Origin: Hanleya hanleyi
Lineage: Eukaryota > Mollusca > Polyplacophora > Lepidopleurida > Hanleyidae
Direction of reading: 5' to 3'
Assembly: GCA_036873755.1 (NCBI GenBank)
Contig: JAVTVY010045494.1
Location: 1-64,000 of the forward strand
DNA: 64,000 bases
A program made the position numbers and the translations under genes. The first letter of the stretch is position 1; each line of letters opens with the position of its first letter. The notes beneath the pieces are model-generated. The model did no database searches. It was not told where the DNA came from and saw only the letters and a list, made by a program, of their open reading frames with translations. Positions 22,599 to 36,029 of this stretch are shown piece by piece.

Positions 22599-23742
22599 TT
22601 AAGGATAGCTGTCACCTTAGAGACAGTTTTTGCACCCCCGTGAGAATTTGTCGTCTGTATCAATAAATATACAAGATAACCATCATAAACTATATATTTT
22701 ATGAAAGCGTACATCGTAGGGATTCAAACTATATGATTTGTATAACCGACACGGCTACTGTGTAGAAAATATTCCAATTTAAAAAATTAAAATGAAAACA
22801 ATAGCGTTCATTTTTCAATTGAAATTTCATGAAAACTGTTGGTCTTGTTTCAACTTTGATAGTATACCTTGATAGGAGACAATTCGAACTAGTAAACTCT
22901 ATCTCATTTTTTTTACATTTTTGTCTGGTTTTGTTTTTACAGCTATTTTACTAAAATAACTTGAGAAAACCATACTATTTTACGGTCGTTTGTCTTAAAA
23001 GTTGAATAATTAAAAAACTAATCCAAACTTACAAAAAGTGAGATAAACTTTACTAGATTACCTTATAAGTAACAAACAAAGCATGCCAAATTTCAAAAGC
23101 GTAGCATGGATACTTTTCGAGAAATAAACGTTTAAATCTCGGATTTTTGTACAAAAATGAAAGGCTAGAAATCGGGCAAAATGTGTCCAGCTATACATCC
23201 GATGAATTAATCCAAACTTTTTGCTTGAATTCTATTGTCGAATACATTTTTAATCTGTCTAATGGGACCTACTCGAATTCCTGTTTATTCTGGATAACTA
23301 TTACACTAAGTTTTTTTCATCAAGGTGGTTTAAAGTCCAATTTAAACTTGAAAAACTTGCTAAAACCTGTTCAGCTCAGAAGTGTCACTATTATAATTAG
23401 AAACAAAAATACGGATGTTTGCATGGTTTTGATCAGAAGGGGGTAGATTAATGTAAATAAGTAGGACTAATAGATAATTCGCTTATCATAATACTGCGGA
23501 AATGAGTTTTGGTAAGGGAAATTAGACAAAAATAATAGTAGCCCAGTCCAAGCCAAGGCAATCTGTTTAATTGTTCCAGTGCCTCGGAAACTAAATTTTT
23601 AATCCTAATATTGAAGCACTTCTATTTATAATTTTTATTTCATTTTTTCATCAAATGTTAGAGGAAATAGTGAAAATTTGAATGAAGAAATAAAAAAAAT
23701 GACCAATTTTGACCCTCTAATTAAGGGGACAACTATCCTTAA
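22599..23742. mobile_element. TTAA-flanked GGATAG non-autonomous DNA transposon
   Basis: TTAA lies at 22599-22602 and 23739-23742. The inner termini GGATAGCTGTCACCTTA and its imperfect inverse (TAAGGGGACAACTATCC) pair. The interior (1136 bp) is AT-rich with only a motif-less 99-codon open frame, so no transposase. The TTAA target suggests a piggyBac- or Kolobok-type mobiliser. Confidence 0.7.
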
Positions 23743-23829
23743 TACTCCTTCGTTTGAGCCGTTTCTTCTATAGTTCATCATTTTCCAACAGATAGCATGA
23801 AAGGGCTGTTGCATAATCTTTTATGTATT

Positions 23830-23950
23830 TTTTATCTAATACCGCTCAAGCCGGTGCTAGGGGCCATGTGGTCATGCTTTTCAAGATGTCTACGTGAACT
23901 TCTGCAATGAAAGCGTGGATGGGACACAAACCATCTCAGGGATCACTTTT
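23830..23950 (+). repeat. Dispersed repeat copy (plus orientation)
   Basis: CGCTCAAGCCGGTGCTAGGG, CATGTGGTCATG and CTGCAATGAAAGCGT follow the order of the core in other copies. Confidence 0.5.
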
Positions 23951-24244
23951 AGTTGTTGTTTTGTGATGTTTTTAAAGGATTTTAATCAATATTTTTTTTC
24001 CTGGAATATGTGTCAGAAGAGTTAGTACTTAATTAAGAATTTTTTTAAAAAAATCCCCTTGTCCCCTGTGGGCATATTTAAGCCTTTTTGGCAGCTCTAT
24101 TTAGCTCCCAGTCAGATATGCATATTTGTGGAATGAAAGCGAGGCCGCCAATCTGTGACGTCACAGGCGCGAGAGCTCGCTAATGACAGGTAGCAATTTA
24201 ATATGAATTACATACTGGGAGAGATTTCTCTTAATGGCATTTAG

Positions 24245-27200
24245 GCTTAGTTTAGACGAAAAGTTCATTAATTATACCATTCTTCATAATATATTTTTTC
24301 CATATTTTTTAATATTTCGAAATAGCATATAAAAAAACGAAGCCGCGCGCCGCTCTGAAATTAAGGGTATGGTTTAGCTACCTTCGTGGTCTTTCTAAAC
24401 AGAGTAAAATTGGAGCGGCGCGCGGCTTAGTTTAGACGAAAAGTTCATTAATTATACCCGCTTTCATAATATATTTTTTCATATTTTTTAATATTTCGAA
24501 ATAGCATATCAAAAAAACGAAGCCGCGCGCCGCTCTGAAATTAAGGGTATGGTGTAGCTACCTTAGTGGTCTTTCTAAGCAGAGTAAAATTGGAGCGGCG
24601 CGCGGCTTAGTTTAGACGAAAAGTTCAATAATTATACCCCTCTTCATGAGATATTTTTTCATATTTTTTAATCTTTCGAAATAAGATATAAAAAAAACGA
24701 AGCCGCGCGCCGCTCTGAAATTAAAGGCATGGTGTAGCTACGTTCGTGGTCTTTCAAAATAGAGTAAAATTGGAGCGGCGCGCGGCTTAGTTTAGACGAA
24801 AAGTTCATTAATTATACCCTTCTTCATCATATATTTTTTTCATATTTTTCAATCTTTCGAAATAGCATATAAAAAAAACAAGCCGCGCGCCGCTCTGAAA
24901 TTAAAGGTATGGTGTAGCTACCTTCGTTGTCTTTCAAAACAGAGTAAAATTGGAGCGGCGCGCGGCTTAGTTTATACGAAAAGCTCAATAATTATACCCC
25001 GCTTCATGATATATTTTTTCATATTTTTAAATCTTTCGAAATAAGATATAAAAAAAAACGAAGCCGCGCGCCGCTCTGAAATTAAGGGTATGGTGTAGCT
25101 ACGTACGTGGTCTCTCTAAACAGAATAAAATTGGGGCGGCGCGCGGCTTAGTTTAGACGAAAAGTTCATTAATTGTACCCCTTTTCATAACATATTTTTT
25201 TCATATTTTTTTATATTTCGAAATAGCATATAATAAAAACGAAGCCGCGCGCCGCTCTGAAATTAAGGTTATGGTGTAGCTACCGTCGTGGTCTTTCTAA
25301 CCAGAGTAAAATTGGAGCGACGCGCGGCTTAGTTTAGACGAAAAGTTCATTAATTATACCCCTTTTCATCATATATTTTTTCATATTTTTTAATATTTCG
25401 AAATAGCACATAAAAAAACGAAACCGCGCGCCGCTCTGAAATTAAGGGTATGGTGTAGCTACGTTCGTGGCCTTTCTAAACAGAGTAAAATTGGAGCGGC
25501 GCGCGGCTTAGTTTAGACAAAAAGTTTAGTAATTATATCCCTTTTCATAATATATTTTTTTCATATTTTTTAATATTTCGAAATAGCATATAAAAAAAAC
25601 GAAGCCGCGCGCCGCTCTGAAATTAAGGGTATGGTTTAGCTACGTACGTGGTCGCTCTAAACAGAGTAAAATTGGGGCGGCGCGCGGCTTAGTTTAGACG
25701 AAAAGTTCATTAATTGTACCCCTCTTCATGATATATTTTTTCATATTTTTTAATCTTTCAAAATAAGATATAAAAAAAACGAAGCCGCGCGCCGCTCTGA
25801 GATTAAGGGTATGGTGTCGCTACCTTCGTGGTCTTTCTAAACAGAGTAAAATTGGAGCGTCGCGCGTCTTAGTTTAGACGAAAAGTTCATTAATTATACC
25901 CTTCTTCATCATATATTTTTTTTCATTTTTTTCAATCCTTGGAAATAGCATATAAAAAAACGAAGCCGCGCGCCGCTCTGAAATTAAGGGTATGGTGTAA
26001 CTACCTTCTTGGTCTTTCAAAACAGAGTAAAATTGGATCGGCGCGCGGCTTAGTTTAGACGAAAAGTTCAATAATTATACCATCTTCATGATATATTTTT
26101 TCATATTTTTAAATCTTTCGAAATAAGATATAAAAAAAACGAAGCCGCGCGCCGCTCTGAAATTAAGGGTATGGTGTAGCTACCTTCGTGGTCTTTCTAA
26201 ACAGAGTAAAATTGGATCGGCGTGCGGCTTAGTTTAGACGAAAAGTTCATTAATTGTACCCCTTATCATAACATTTTTTTTTCATATTTTTTTATATTTC
26301 GAAATAGCATATAAAAAAACGAAGCCGCGCGCCGCCTGAAATTAAGGTTATGCTGGTGTAGCCACTGTGGTCTTTCTAAACAGAGTAAAATTGATCGGCG
26401 CGCATTAGTTTAGACGAAAAGTTCATTAATTATACCCATTTCATAATATATTTTTTTCATATTTTTAATATTTCGAAATAGCACATAAAAAAAAAAAACG
26501 AAGCCGCGCGCCGCTCTGAAATTAAGGGTATGGTGTAGCTACGTTCGTGGCCTTTCTAAACAGAGTAAAATCGGAGCGGCGCGCGGCTTAGTTTAGACGA
26601 AAAGTTTATTAATTATACCCCTTTTCATAATATATTTTTTTCATATTTTTTAATATTTCGAAATAGCATATAAAAAAAACGAAGCCGCGCGCCGCTCTGA
26701 AATTAAGGGTATGGTGTAGCTACGTACGTGGTCGCTCTAAACAGGGTAAAATTGGGGCGGCGCGCGGCTTAGTTTAGACGAAAAGTTCATTAATTGTACC
26801 CCTTTTCATAATATTTTTTTTTTCATATTTTTTAATATTTCGAAATAGCATATAAAAAAAAACGAAGCCGCGCGCCGCTCTGAAATTAAGCGCATGGTGT
26901 AGCTACGTTCGTGGTCTTTCAAAACAGAGTAAAATTGGAGCGGCGCGCGGCTTAGTTTAGACGAAAAGTTCATTTAATTATACCATTCTTCATCATATAT
27001 CTTTTTCATATTTTTCAATCTTTTGAAATAGCATATAAAAAAAACAAAGCCGCGCGCCACTCTGAAATTAAGGGTATGGTGTAGCTACCTTCGTGGTCTT
27101 TCAAAACAGAGTAAAATTGGAGCAGCGCGCGGCTTAGTTTAGACGAAAAGTTCAATAATTATACCCCTCTTCATGATATATTTTTTCATATTTTTAAATC

Positions 27201-30200
27201 TTTCGAAATAAGATATAAAAACGAAGCCGCGCGCCTCTTTGTAAATTAAGGGTATGGTGTAGCTACGTACGTGGTCTCTAAACAGAGTAAATTAAGGCGC
27301 GCGGCCAGTTTAGACGAAAAGTTCATTAATTGTACCTCTTCATGATATATTTCATATTTTAATCTTTCGAAATAAGATATAAAAATGAAGCCGCGCGCGC
27401 CGCTCTGAAATTAAAGGCATGGTGTAGCTACGTTCGTGGTCTTTCAAAAATAGAGTAAAATTGAGCGGCGCGCGGCTTAGTTTAGACGAAAGTTCATTAA
27501 TTATACCCTTTCTTCATCATATATTTTTTTCATATTTTTCAATCTTCGAAATAGCATATAAAAAAAACGAAGCCGTGCGCCGCTCTGAAATTAAGGGTAT
27601 GGTGTAGCTACATTCGTGGTCTTTCTAAACAGAGTAAAATTGGAGCGGCGCGCGGTTTAGTTTAGACGAAAAGCTCAATAATTATACCCTGGGCTTCATG
27701 ATATATTTTTTTCATATTTTTAAATCTTTCGAATTAAGATATAAAAACGAAGCCGCGCGCCGCTCTGAAATTAAGGGTAGCTGTGTAGCTACGTACGTGG
27801 TCTCTTCAAACAGAGTAAATTTAAGGCGCGCGGGTTTAGTTTAGACGGAAGGTCAGCTAATTGTACCTTTTCATAACATATATTTTTTCATATTTTTTAA
27901 TCTTTCGAAATAAGATATAAAAAAACGAAGCCGCGCGCCGCTCTGAAATGAAGGGCATGGTGTAGCTACGTTCGTGGTCTTTCAAAACAGAGTAAAATTG
28001 GAGCGGCGCGCGGTTTAGTTTAGACGAAAAGTTCATTAATTATACCCCTTTTCATAATATATTGTTTTTATATTTTTTAATATTTCGAAATAGCATATAA
28101 AAAAAAACGAAGCCGCGCGTCGCTCTGAAATTAAGGGTATGGTGTAGCTACCTTCGTGGTCTTTCTAAACAGAGCAAAATTGGAGCGGCGCGCGGCTTAG
28201 TTTAGACGAAAAGTTCAATAATTATACCCCTCTTCATGATATATTTTTTCATATTTTTTAATCTTTCGAAATAAGATATAAAAAAAACGAAGCCATGTCG
28301 CTCTGAAATTAAGGGTATGGTGTAGCTACGTACGTGGTCGCTCTAAACAGGGTAAAATTGGGGCGGCGCGCGGCTTAGTTTAGACGAAAAGTTCATTAAT
28401 TGTACCCCTTTTCATAATATTTTTTTTTTCATATTTTTTAATATTTCGAAATAGCATATAAAAAAAAACGAAGCCGCGCGCCGCTCTGAAATTAAGCGCA
28501 TGGTGTAGCTACGTTCGTGGTCTTTCAAAACAGAGTAAAATTGGAGCGGCGCGCGGCTTAGTTTAGACGAAAAGTCCATTTAATTATACCATTCTTCATC
28601 ATATATCTTTTTCATATTTTTCAATCTTTTGAAATAGCATATAAAAAAAACAAAGCCGCGCGCCACTCTGAAATTAAGGGTATGGTGTAGCTACCTTCGT
28701 GGTCTTTCAAAACAGAGTAAAATTGGAGCAGCGCGCGGCTTAGTTTAGACGAAAAGTTCAATAATTATACCCCTCTTCATGATATATTTTTTCATATTTT
28801 TAAATCTTTCGAAATAAGATATATAAAAAAACGAAGCCGCGCGCCTCTCTGAAATTAAGGGTATGGTGTAGCTACGTACGTGGTCTCTCTAAACAGAGTA
28901 AAATTGGGGCGGCGCGCGGCTTAGTTTAGACGAAAAGTTCATTAATTGTACCCCTCTTCATGATATATTTTTTCATATATTTTAATCTTTCGAAATAAGA
29001 TGTAAAAAAAACGAAGCCGCGCGCCGCTCTGAAATTAAAGGCATGGTGTAGCTACGTTCGTGGTCTTTCAAAATAGAGTAAAATTGGAGCGGCGCGCGGC
29101 TTATAGTTTAGACGAAAAGTTCATTAATTATACCCTTCTTCATCATATATTTTTTTCATATTTTTCAATCTTTCGAAATAGCATATAAAAAAACCAAGCC
29201 GCGCGCCGCTCTGAAATTAAGGGTATGGTGTAGCTACCTTCGTGGTCTTTCAAAACAGAGTAAAATTGGAGCGCCGCGCGGCTTAGTTTATACGAAAAGC
29301 TCAATAATTATACCCCGCTTCATGATATATTTTTTCATATTTTTAAATCTTTCGAATTAAGATATAAAAAAACGAAGCCGCGCGCCGCTCTGAAATTAAG
29401 GGTATGGTGTAGCTACGTACGTGGTCTCTCTAAACAGAGTAAATTTGGGGCGGCGCGCGGCTTAGTTTAGACGAAAAGTTCATTAATTGTACCCCTTTTC
29501 ATAACATATTTTTTTCATATTTTTTTATATTTCGAAATAGCATATAATAAAAACGAAGCAGCGAGCCGCTCTGAAATTTAGGTTATGGTGTAGCTACGTT
29601 CGTGGTCTCTCTAAACAGAGTAAAATTGGAGCGGCGCGCGGCTTAGTTTAGACGAAAAGTTCATTAATTATACCCCTTTTCATCATATATTTTTTCATAT
29701 TTTTTAATATTTCGAAATAGCACATAAAAAAACGAAACCGCGCGCCGCTCTGAAATTAAGGGTATGGTGTAGGTACGTTCGTGGCCTTTCTAAACAGAGT
29801 AAAATTGGAGCGGCGGGCGGCTTAGTTTAGACGAAAAGTTTAGTAATTATATCCCTTTTCATAATATATTTTTTTCATATTTTTTAATATTTCGAAATAG
29901 CATATAAAAAAAACGAAGCCGCGCGCCGCTCTGAAATTAAGGGTATGGTGTAGCTACGTACGTGGTCGCTCTAAACAGAGTAAAATTGGGGCGGCGCGCG
30001 GCTTAGTTTAGACGAAAAGTTCATTAATTATACCCCTTTTCATAATATATTTTTTTCATATTTTTTAATCTTTCGAAATAAGATATAAAAAAAACGAAGC
30101 CGCGCGCCGCTCTGAAATTAAGGGTATGGTGTCGCTACCTTCGTGGTCTTTCTAAACAGAGTAAAATTGGAGCGGCGCGCGGCTTAGTTTAGACGAAAAG

Positions 30201-33200
30201 TTCGATAATTATACCCATCTTCATGATATATTTTTTCATATTTTTAAATCTTTCGAAATAAAGATACCAAAAGAAACGAAGCCGCGCGCCGATCTGAAAT
30301 TAAGGGTATGGTGTAGCTACGTACGTGATCTCTCTAAACAGGATAAAATTGGGGTGGCGCGCGGCTTAGTTTAGACGAAAAGTTCATTAATTTATAATTA
30401 TACCCCTTTTCACAACATATTTTTTTCATATTTTTTTATATTTCGAAATAGCATATAAAAAAACGAAGCCGCGCGCCGCTCTGAAATTAAGGTTATGGTG
30501 TAGCTACCTTCGTGGTCTTTCTAAACAGAGTAAAATTGGAGCGGCGCGCGGCTTAGTTTAGACGAAAAGTTCATTAATTATACCCCTTTTCATAATATAT
30601 TTTTTCATATTTTTTAATATTTCGAAATAGCACCAAAAAAAACGAAGCCGCGCGCCGCTCTGAAATTAAGGGTATGGTATAGCTACTTTCGTGGCCTTTC
30701 TAAACAGAGTAAAATTGGAGCGGCGCGCGGCTTAGTTTAGACGAAAAGTTTATTAATTATATCCCTTTTCATAATATATTTTTTTCATATTTTTTAATAT
30801 TTCGAAATAGCATATAAAAAAAACGAAGCCGCGCGCCGCTCTGAAATTAAGGGTATGGTGTAGCTACGTACGTGGTCGCTCTAAACAGGGTAAAATTGGG
30901 GCGGCGCGCGGCTTAGTTTAGACGAAAAGTTCATTAATTGTACCCCTTTTCATAATATTTTTTTTTCATATTTTTTAATATTTCGAAATAGCATATAAAA
31001 CAAATCGAAGCCGCGCGCCGCTCAGAAATTAAGGGTATGGTGTAGGTACGTTCGTGGTCTTTCAAAACAGAGTAAAATTGGAGCAGCGCGCGGCTTAGTT
31101 TAGACGAAAAGTTCAATAATTATACCCCTCTTCATGATATATTTTTTCATATTTTTAAATCTTTCGAAATAAGATATAAAAAAACGAAGCCGCGCGCCGC
31201 TCTGAAATTAAGGGTATGGTGTAGCTACGTACGTGGTCTCTCTAAACAGAGTAAAATTGGAGCGGCGCGGGGCTTAGTTTAGACGAAAAGTTCATTAATT
31301 ATACCCCTTTTCATAATATATTTTTTCATATTTTTTAATATTTCGAAATAGCATATAAAAAAAACGAAGCCGCGCGCCATGGAAGTTAAGGGATGAGAGC
31401 TTCTGCGTGGTCTTCCGAAACAGAGAAAATGGAGCGGCTGTGATTAGTTATACGAAAAGTCATTCCGATCCATTTTCATTGATATTTTTTCATCTTTTGC
31501 TGATCCGAAATAGCATAAAAAAACCCAGCCGCGCGCCGCTCTGAAATTAAGGGATGGGTAGTACCTTCGTCATTTGCAAAAGGGAAAGAGGAAGGCGTCG
31601 GCTTATTTAGGTCTGTGTTCAATAATTTACATTCTTATTTCTATTTTTAGTATTTTTAAATCAAAATGAAATAAGAATAAAAGAAATAAAGCCGCACGCC
31701 GCTCTGAAATTAAGGGTATAAATAGAACGTACAATCCTCCTTGAGTTAAAATGAAGAGCATTAGGCTTAGTTAGAGAAGTTTCATTAATTAACCCCTTTT
31801 CAAAATTTATTTTTTCATATTTTTTTATATTTCGAAATAGCATATAAAAAAACGACGCCGCGCGCCGCTCTGAAATTAAGGCTATGGTGTAGCTACCTTC
31901 GTGGTCTTTCTAAACAGAGTAAAATTGGAGCGGCGCGCGGCTTAGTTTAGGCGAAAAGTTTAGTAATTATATCCCTTTTCATAATATATTTTTTTCATAT
32001 TTTTTAATATTTCGAAATAGCATATAAAAAAAACGAAGCCGCGCGCCGCCCTGAAATTAAGGGTATGGTGTCGCTACCTTCGTGGTCTCTCTCAACAGAG
32101 TAAAATTGGAGCGGCGCGCGGCTTAGTTTAGACGGAAAGTTCAATAATAATACCCCTCTTCATGATATATTTTTTCATATTTTTTAATCTTTCGAAATAA
32201 GATATAACAAAAACGAAGCCGCGCGCCGCTCTGAAATTAAAGGCATGGTGTAGCTACGTTCGTGGTCTTTCAAAACATAGTAAAATTGGAGCGGCGCACG
32301 GCTTAGTTTAGACGAAAAGTTCATTAATTATACCATTCTTCATCATATATTTTTTTTTCATTTTTTTCAATCTTTCGAAATAGCATATAAAAAAACGAAG
32401 CCGCGCGCCGCTCTGAAATTAAGGGTATGGTGTAGCTACCTTCGTGGTCTTTCAAAACAGAGTAAAATTGAAGCGGCGCGCGGCTTAGTTTAGACGAAAA
32501 GTTCATTAATTGTACCCCTTTTCATAATATTTTTTTCTTCATATTTTTTAATATTTCGAAATAGCATATAAAAAAAACGAAGCCGCGCGCCGCTCTGAAA
32601 TTAAGGGCATGGTGTAGCTACGTTCGTGGTCTTTCAAAACAGAGTAAAATTGGAGCCGCGCGCGGCTTAGTTTAGACGAAAAGTTCATTAATTATACCCT
32701 TCTTCATCATATATTTTTTTCATATTATTAAATCTTTCGAAATAGCATTTAAAAAAAACGAATCCGCGCGCCGCTCTGAAATTAAGGGTGTGGTTTAGCT
32801 ACGTGTGTGGTCTTTCAAAACAGAGTAAAATGGGAGCGGCGCGCGGCTTAGTTTAGACGAAAAGTTTGTTAATTTGATCCCTTTTCATTATATATTTTTT
32901 GGCAAATTCTTCAATCTTTCGAAATAGCATATAAAAAAACGAAGCCGCGCGCCGCTCTGAAATTAAGGGCATGGTGTAGCAACGTACGTGGTCTTTCAAA
33001 ACAGAGTAAAATGGGAGCGGCGCGCGGTTTAGTTTAGACGAAAAGTTCATTAATTCTACCCCTTTTCATTATATGTTTTTTTCATATTTTTTAATCTTTC
33101 GAAATAGCATATAAAAAAGCGAAACCGCGCGCCGCTCTGAAATTAAGGGTATGTTGTAGCTACGTACGTGGTCTTTCAAAACAGAGTAAAATGGGAGCGG

Positions 33201-33237
33201 CGCGCGGCTTAGTTTAGACGAAAAGTCCATTAATTAT
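24245..33237 (+). repeat. 180-bp satellite DNA, about 50 tandem monomers
   Basis: Successive GCTTAGTTTAGACG starts lie at 24245, 24425, 24605, 24785, 24965 and 25146, giving a 179-181 bp period to about 33237. Each monomer has an AT-rich half with A/T tracts and a half bearing GCCGCGCGCCGCTC and, 57 bp on, its exact reverse complement GAGCGGCGCGCGGC. Monomer variants (TACCTTCG, TACGTACG, TACGTTCG) recur with longer periods: a rare variant at 26961 recurs at 28567 (1606 bp, about nine monomers) and another at 24974 recurs at 29291 (4317 bp, 24 monomers), indicating block duplications. Open frames here are not genes. Stretches near 26330-26400, 27230-27850 and 31375-31800 are degraded. Confidence 0.95.
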
Positions 33238-33254
33238 ACCCCTTTACATGATAT

Positions 33255-33470
33255 GAGACGAATCGGCATTTCATATATCGAATATCCATTGAATATCCAA
33301 TATCAAACGAATATCCAATGAATATCCAATATCAAACGAATATCAAATGAATATCAAATGAATATCAAATGAATATCCAACGAATATCCACTGAATATTT
33401 TTGAATATTTAACCTTTGTAATCCGAACCTGTGAAATATGAATGTCCAATATCCAATATCCAATATCAAA
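33255..33470. repeat. GAATATCCAAT minisatellite
   Basis: About 18 units of 10-12 bp (GAATATCCAAT, GAATATCAAAT) directly abut the end of the satellite array. A final AATATCCAATATCC run lies just before 33470. Confidence 0.8.
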
Positions 33471-33608
33471 CCCACTTCACACAGCTGTTAGAATGTCGGT
33501 AATTTCTCCAACTTGCGCGAACGGGCCCCAAAAGTATCACTCTTACTGATACACTTGGTATCCTTGATTGCCGCTCGCGGCTATATTTAATATTGAGAAT
33601 TGACTTAC

Positions 33609-33684
33609 CGGAAGTTAACACAGGATGTATGGCGAGCAATGCAACCAACACGCTGCAGAGAAACACTCCCTTAACGTTTGCCAT
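33609..33684 (-). CDS. First coding exon of a secreted protein (signal peptide)
   Basis: The minus strand opens with ATG at 33684 in a good context (GAAGACCATGG) and encodes 25 residues: MANVKG, a hydrophobic core VFLCSVLVALLAI, then HPVLTS. It stops at a strong donor (TCCG followed by GTAAGT) in phase 1. This is a textbook signal-peptide exon. About 45 bp upstream on the minus strand lies a TTTTATATT stretch that could serve as a TATA element. The following exon was not identified. Since it lies on the same strand as the laccase-like exons 22 kb away, it could be exon 1 of that gene, but nothing here proves the link. Confidence 0.6.
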
Positions 33685-33719
33685 GGTCTTCGGTGTACGA
33701 CAAGTTCTTGGAATATAAA

Positions 33720-35239
33720 ATATTGTTCATAACACGTACCTGGAAGTTAGTTTAGAATGTCATGAAACCGACTGTGTCATAAAATACATTTGTAATATTC
33801 TCTATGCTGCAGCATTGACAGCCCAGAACCATCTAATGTATTCCGCAGAACTGAAGTTTTTATTGCTAATCCATATCTTGTAGAACTCCCAATTCTGTGG
33901 GCTTTGTGACATAAGTCATCTTGAAAATATGGTACTCACATGTATGCAGACAGGTGTACGTTTCATCGTGTTTTATGAAGCATGGTCATAAAAACACGTG
34001 TCTATCTATTGTAGACTAAATTGTTAACATTCATATACATGTGAGCATATATTCTTGATTCTTTTTCGAGTGTAGTGTACGCTAATATGCCATACTAATC
34101 TATATGGTGTACTGTGTCGTAGCTATAGTATACCGTAGTAAATTAATAGTATACTGTAGTGAATCTGGGCAAATATGGCACTTCATAGTATACAATTGTA
34201 TTGTTGCGTTGTTTTAAAGTAAATCAGGAATATAACATAATGCACCTGGCAAAATATTGTATTTTGTGGAATGCTATTGGATGAGGTACAAAATATTCAT
34301 TATTCAATCAGATTCAATTTAATTGCCACCTCATGTTCATGGATTTTGGCCCAGCTAACCAATCAACTAACAGAATGACCGCTTCCGGTTTATGTTCTAG
34401 GCCTACCATGGCAACCCCGTTCAAGTGCATCAATCCGGGGTGTCACTTATGGGTACAATCCAATCATACTACAGTTCACTTAATGTACTATAACATACAC
34501 TGTGAACTAGGACAACGTGAGATCGGACATTTTGTGCATTTAACGTAATTTTGCTCGCGTTCGCTTTGGTATGTCTTGTCTGAGCTGTCTAGACTAACGT
34601 GCCTTTGCTCACGTTGGGTTCAGCAATCTATCGTCACTTTTCGCGCGCTCATTGAACAGCGAGCAAAGAACGTGGCGATCATCACGCTGTATCGAGCAGT
34701 CTTTGTTCACCTGTAATCCTCTTATAATCCGCTGAACGTTCTCTTCCTCACTGCCATCGTTGTCAGCTTAAGCTGGCTAACGCATAAATTATCTTGCCCG
34801 TACAAGGTTCAAGCAGCCTTCGCTGGGTTTAACTTATTAAATACCATATGCTCCCTCACTGTTATTCCCACGAGCATGCGCTACTGTATGCTAAAGTCCC
34901 CTTTCCGATTTAAGCTATTATGTAACTCTAACCTACAGACCATTTTACAAACACAACCTCGGCAAACATTAAGCTGAATGTAATTATATTCTGGACGTTG
35001 AAAGTTGTAATAATATTTATCCAACTTAATTTCCGTTGTACCTTTCTTTTCCATTTTCTGAATAACGTTTTAAATCTGCTGCTATGTAGTATTTGTCACA
35101 TGGTTTCAATGAATCAGCATTAAACTGGATCAAACGTAATACGCGAATAATTAAACTCTGCAAAGATTATAATTAGCAGGCATATGGTCCAAGAATATTT
35201 TCAAATATTACAAAAGACTAACCAGAGAAGTGTTATATT
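33720..35239. other. Intergenic DNA, nothing recognised
   Basis: Possible upstream region of the signal-peptide exon. The stretch 34550-34700 contains several GCTCACGTT/AACGTGAGC-like words in both orientations, but no clear element boundary. The 34333-34548 open frame has no motif. Confidence 0.4.
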
Positions 35240-35264
35240 ACAGTTACAACAAATGTAGTTTCCC

Positions 35265-35822
35265 AGACCTGCAATCAGGACATTTGGGCACGCAACATTT
35301 GGGCATGCGACATTTCGGTAAGCAACATTTCCGCACGCGACATTTCGGCACAAAATGAAGGGTACGACGTTTCGGCAACTTTTTGTTTCGCCAAAGTAAG
35401 CTAAATATAAAAAAAATTAAATTCTTTTTTAACATATTTTAACATATGAATAGATCATTTTAAGGGTTACCAAGTTAAGGATTTTCGTAGTTACCCACGA
35501 TTATTCGCGACAGTTCGATAACCTTATTTAGACATATTAAGGTTGGTTAATAAAATGACAACATGTCTTTCTAAACCAACTGCATATGTGAAATAAAGTT
35601 GCCGAAATGTCGCAGATATTCGCGACCAGAGAATCTACAACTTGCTAACCCCTAAAATGACATGTTTATATATTAAAGATATGTTAAAAAAGATGTGAAA
35701 ATCTTAAATTTTAGTATAATTTGGCCTGTAAAAAAGGTGCCGAAATGTCGCGTGCCGAAATGTCATACTCTCCACTTTGTGACGAAATGCCGCGTTCCAA
35801 AATGTCGCGAATATTCAGAAAT
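35265..35822. mobile_element. Foldback element with GCGACATTTCGGCA arms
   Basis: The left arm (35278-35385) has about six units of GCGACATTTCGGCA-like sequence. The right arm (35597-35815) has the inverse, TGCCGAAATGTCGCG. The centre is AT-rich. Exact ends are uncertain. Short open frames rich in KCRVPKC on both strands are translations of the repeat, not zinc-finger genes. Confidence 0.6.
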
Positions 35823-36029
35823 AACATGTCTGAAAGTGTTGCTAAATTCAATCCTCGTTGGAGAACGTTATGAAATGCAAAGATGATATATATCTCATTT
35901 GAATTCTGTTATATATCGTAGCTTCGATTCCAGTATTAGTAGTTGCAGACTATGTTATATGAAGCTGAGATGTTTTTATTTGTAGGTTATATCATGATTT
36001 TTATCTGTAGGTTATATCATTGTGAGCGT

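Noticed and set aside
24245..33237. CRISPR array or repeat-protein gene
   Set aside because: Monomers are 180 bp with no unique spacers, in an animal genome, and the frames (MNFSSKLSRA and similar) recur only because the satellite does.
35244..35886. Cysteine-rich zinc-finger-like peptides (KCRVPKC repeats)
   Set aside because: Same pattern on both strands, generated by the GCGACATTTCGGCA repeat in the foldback arms.
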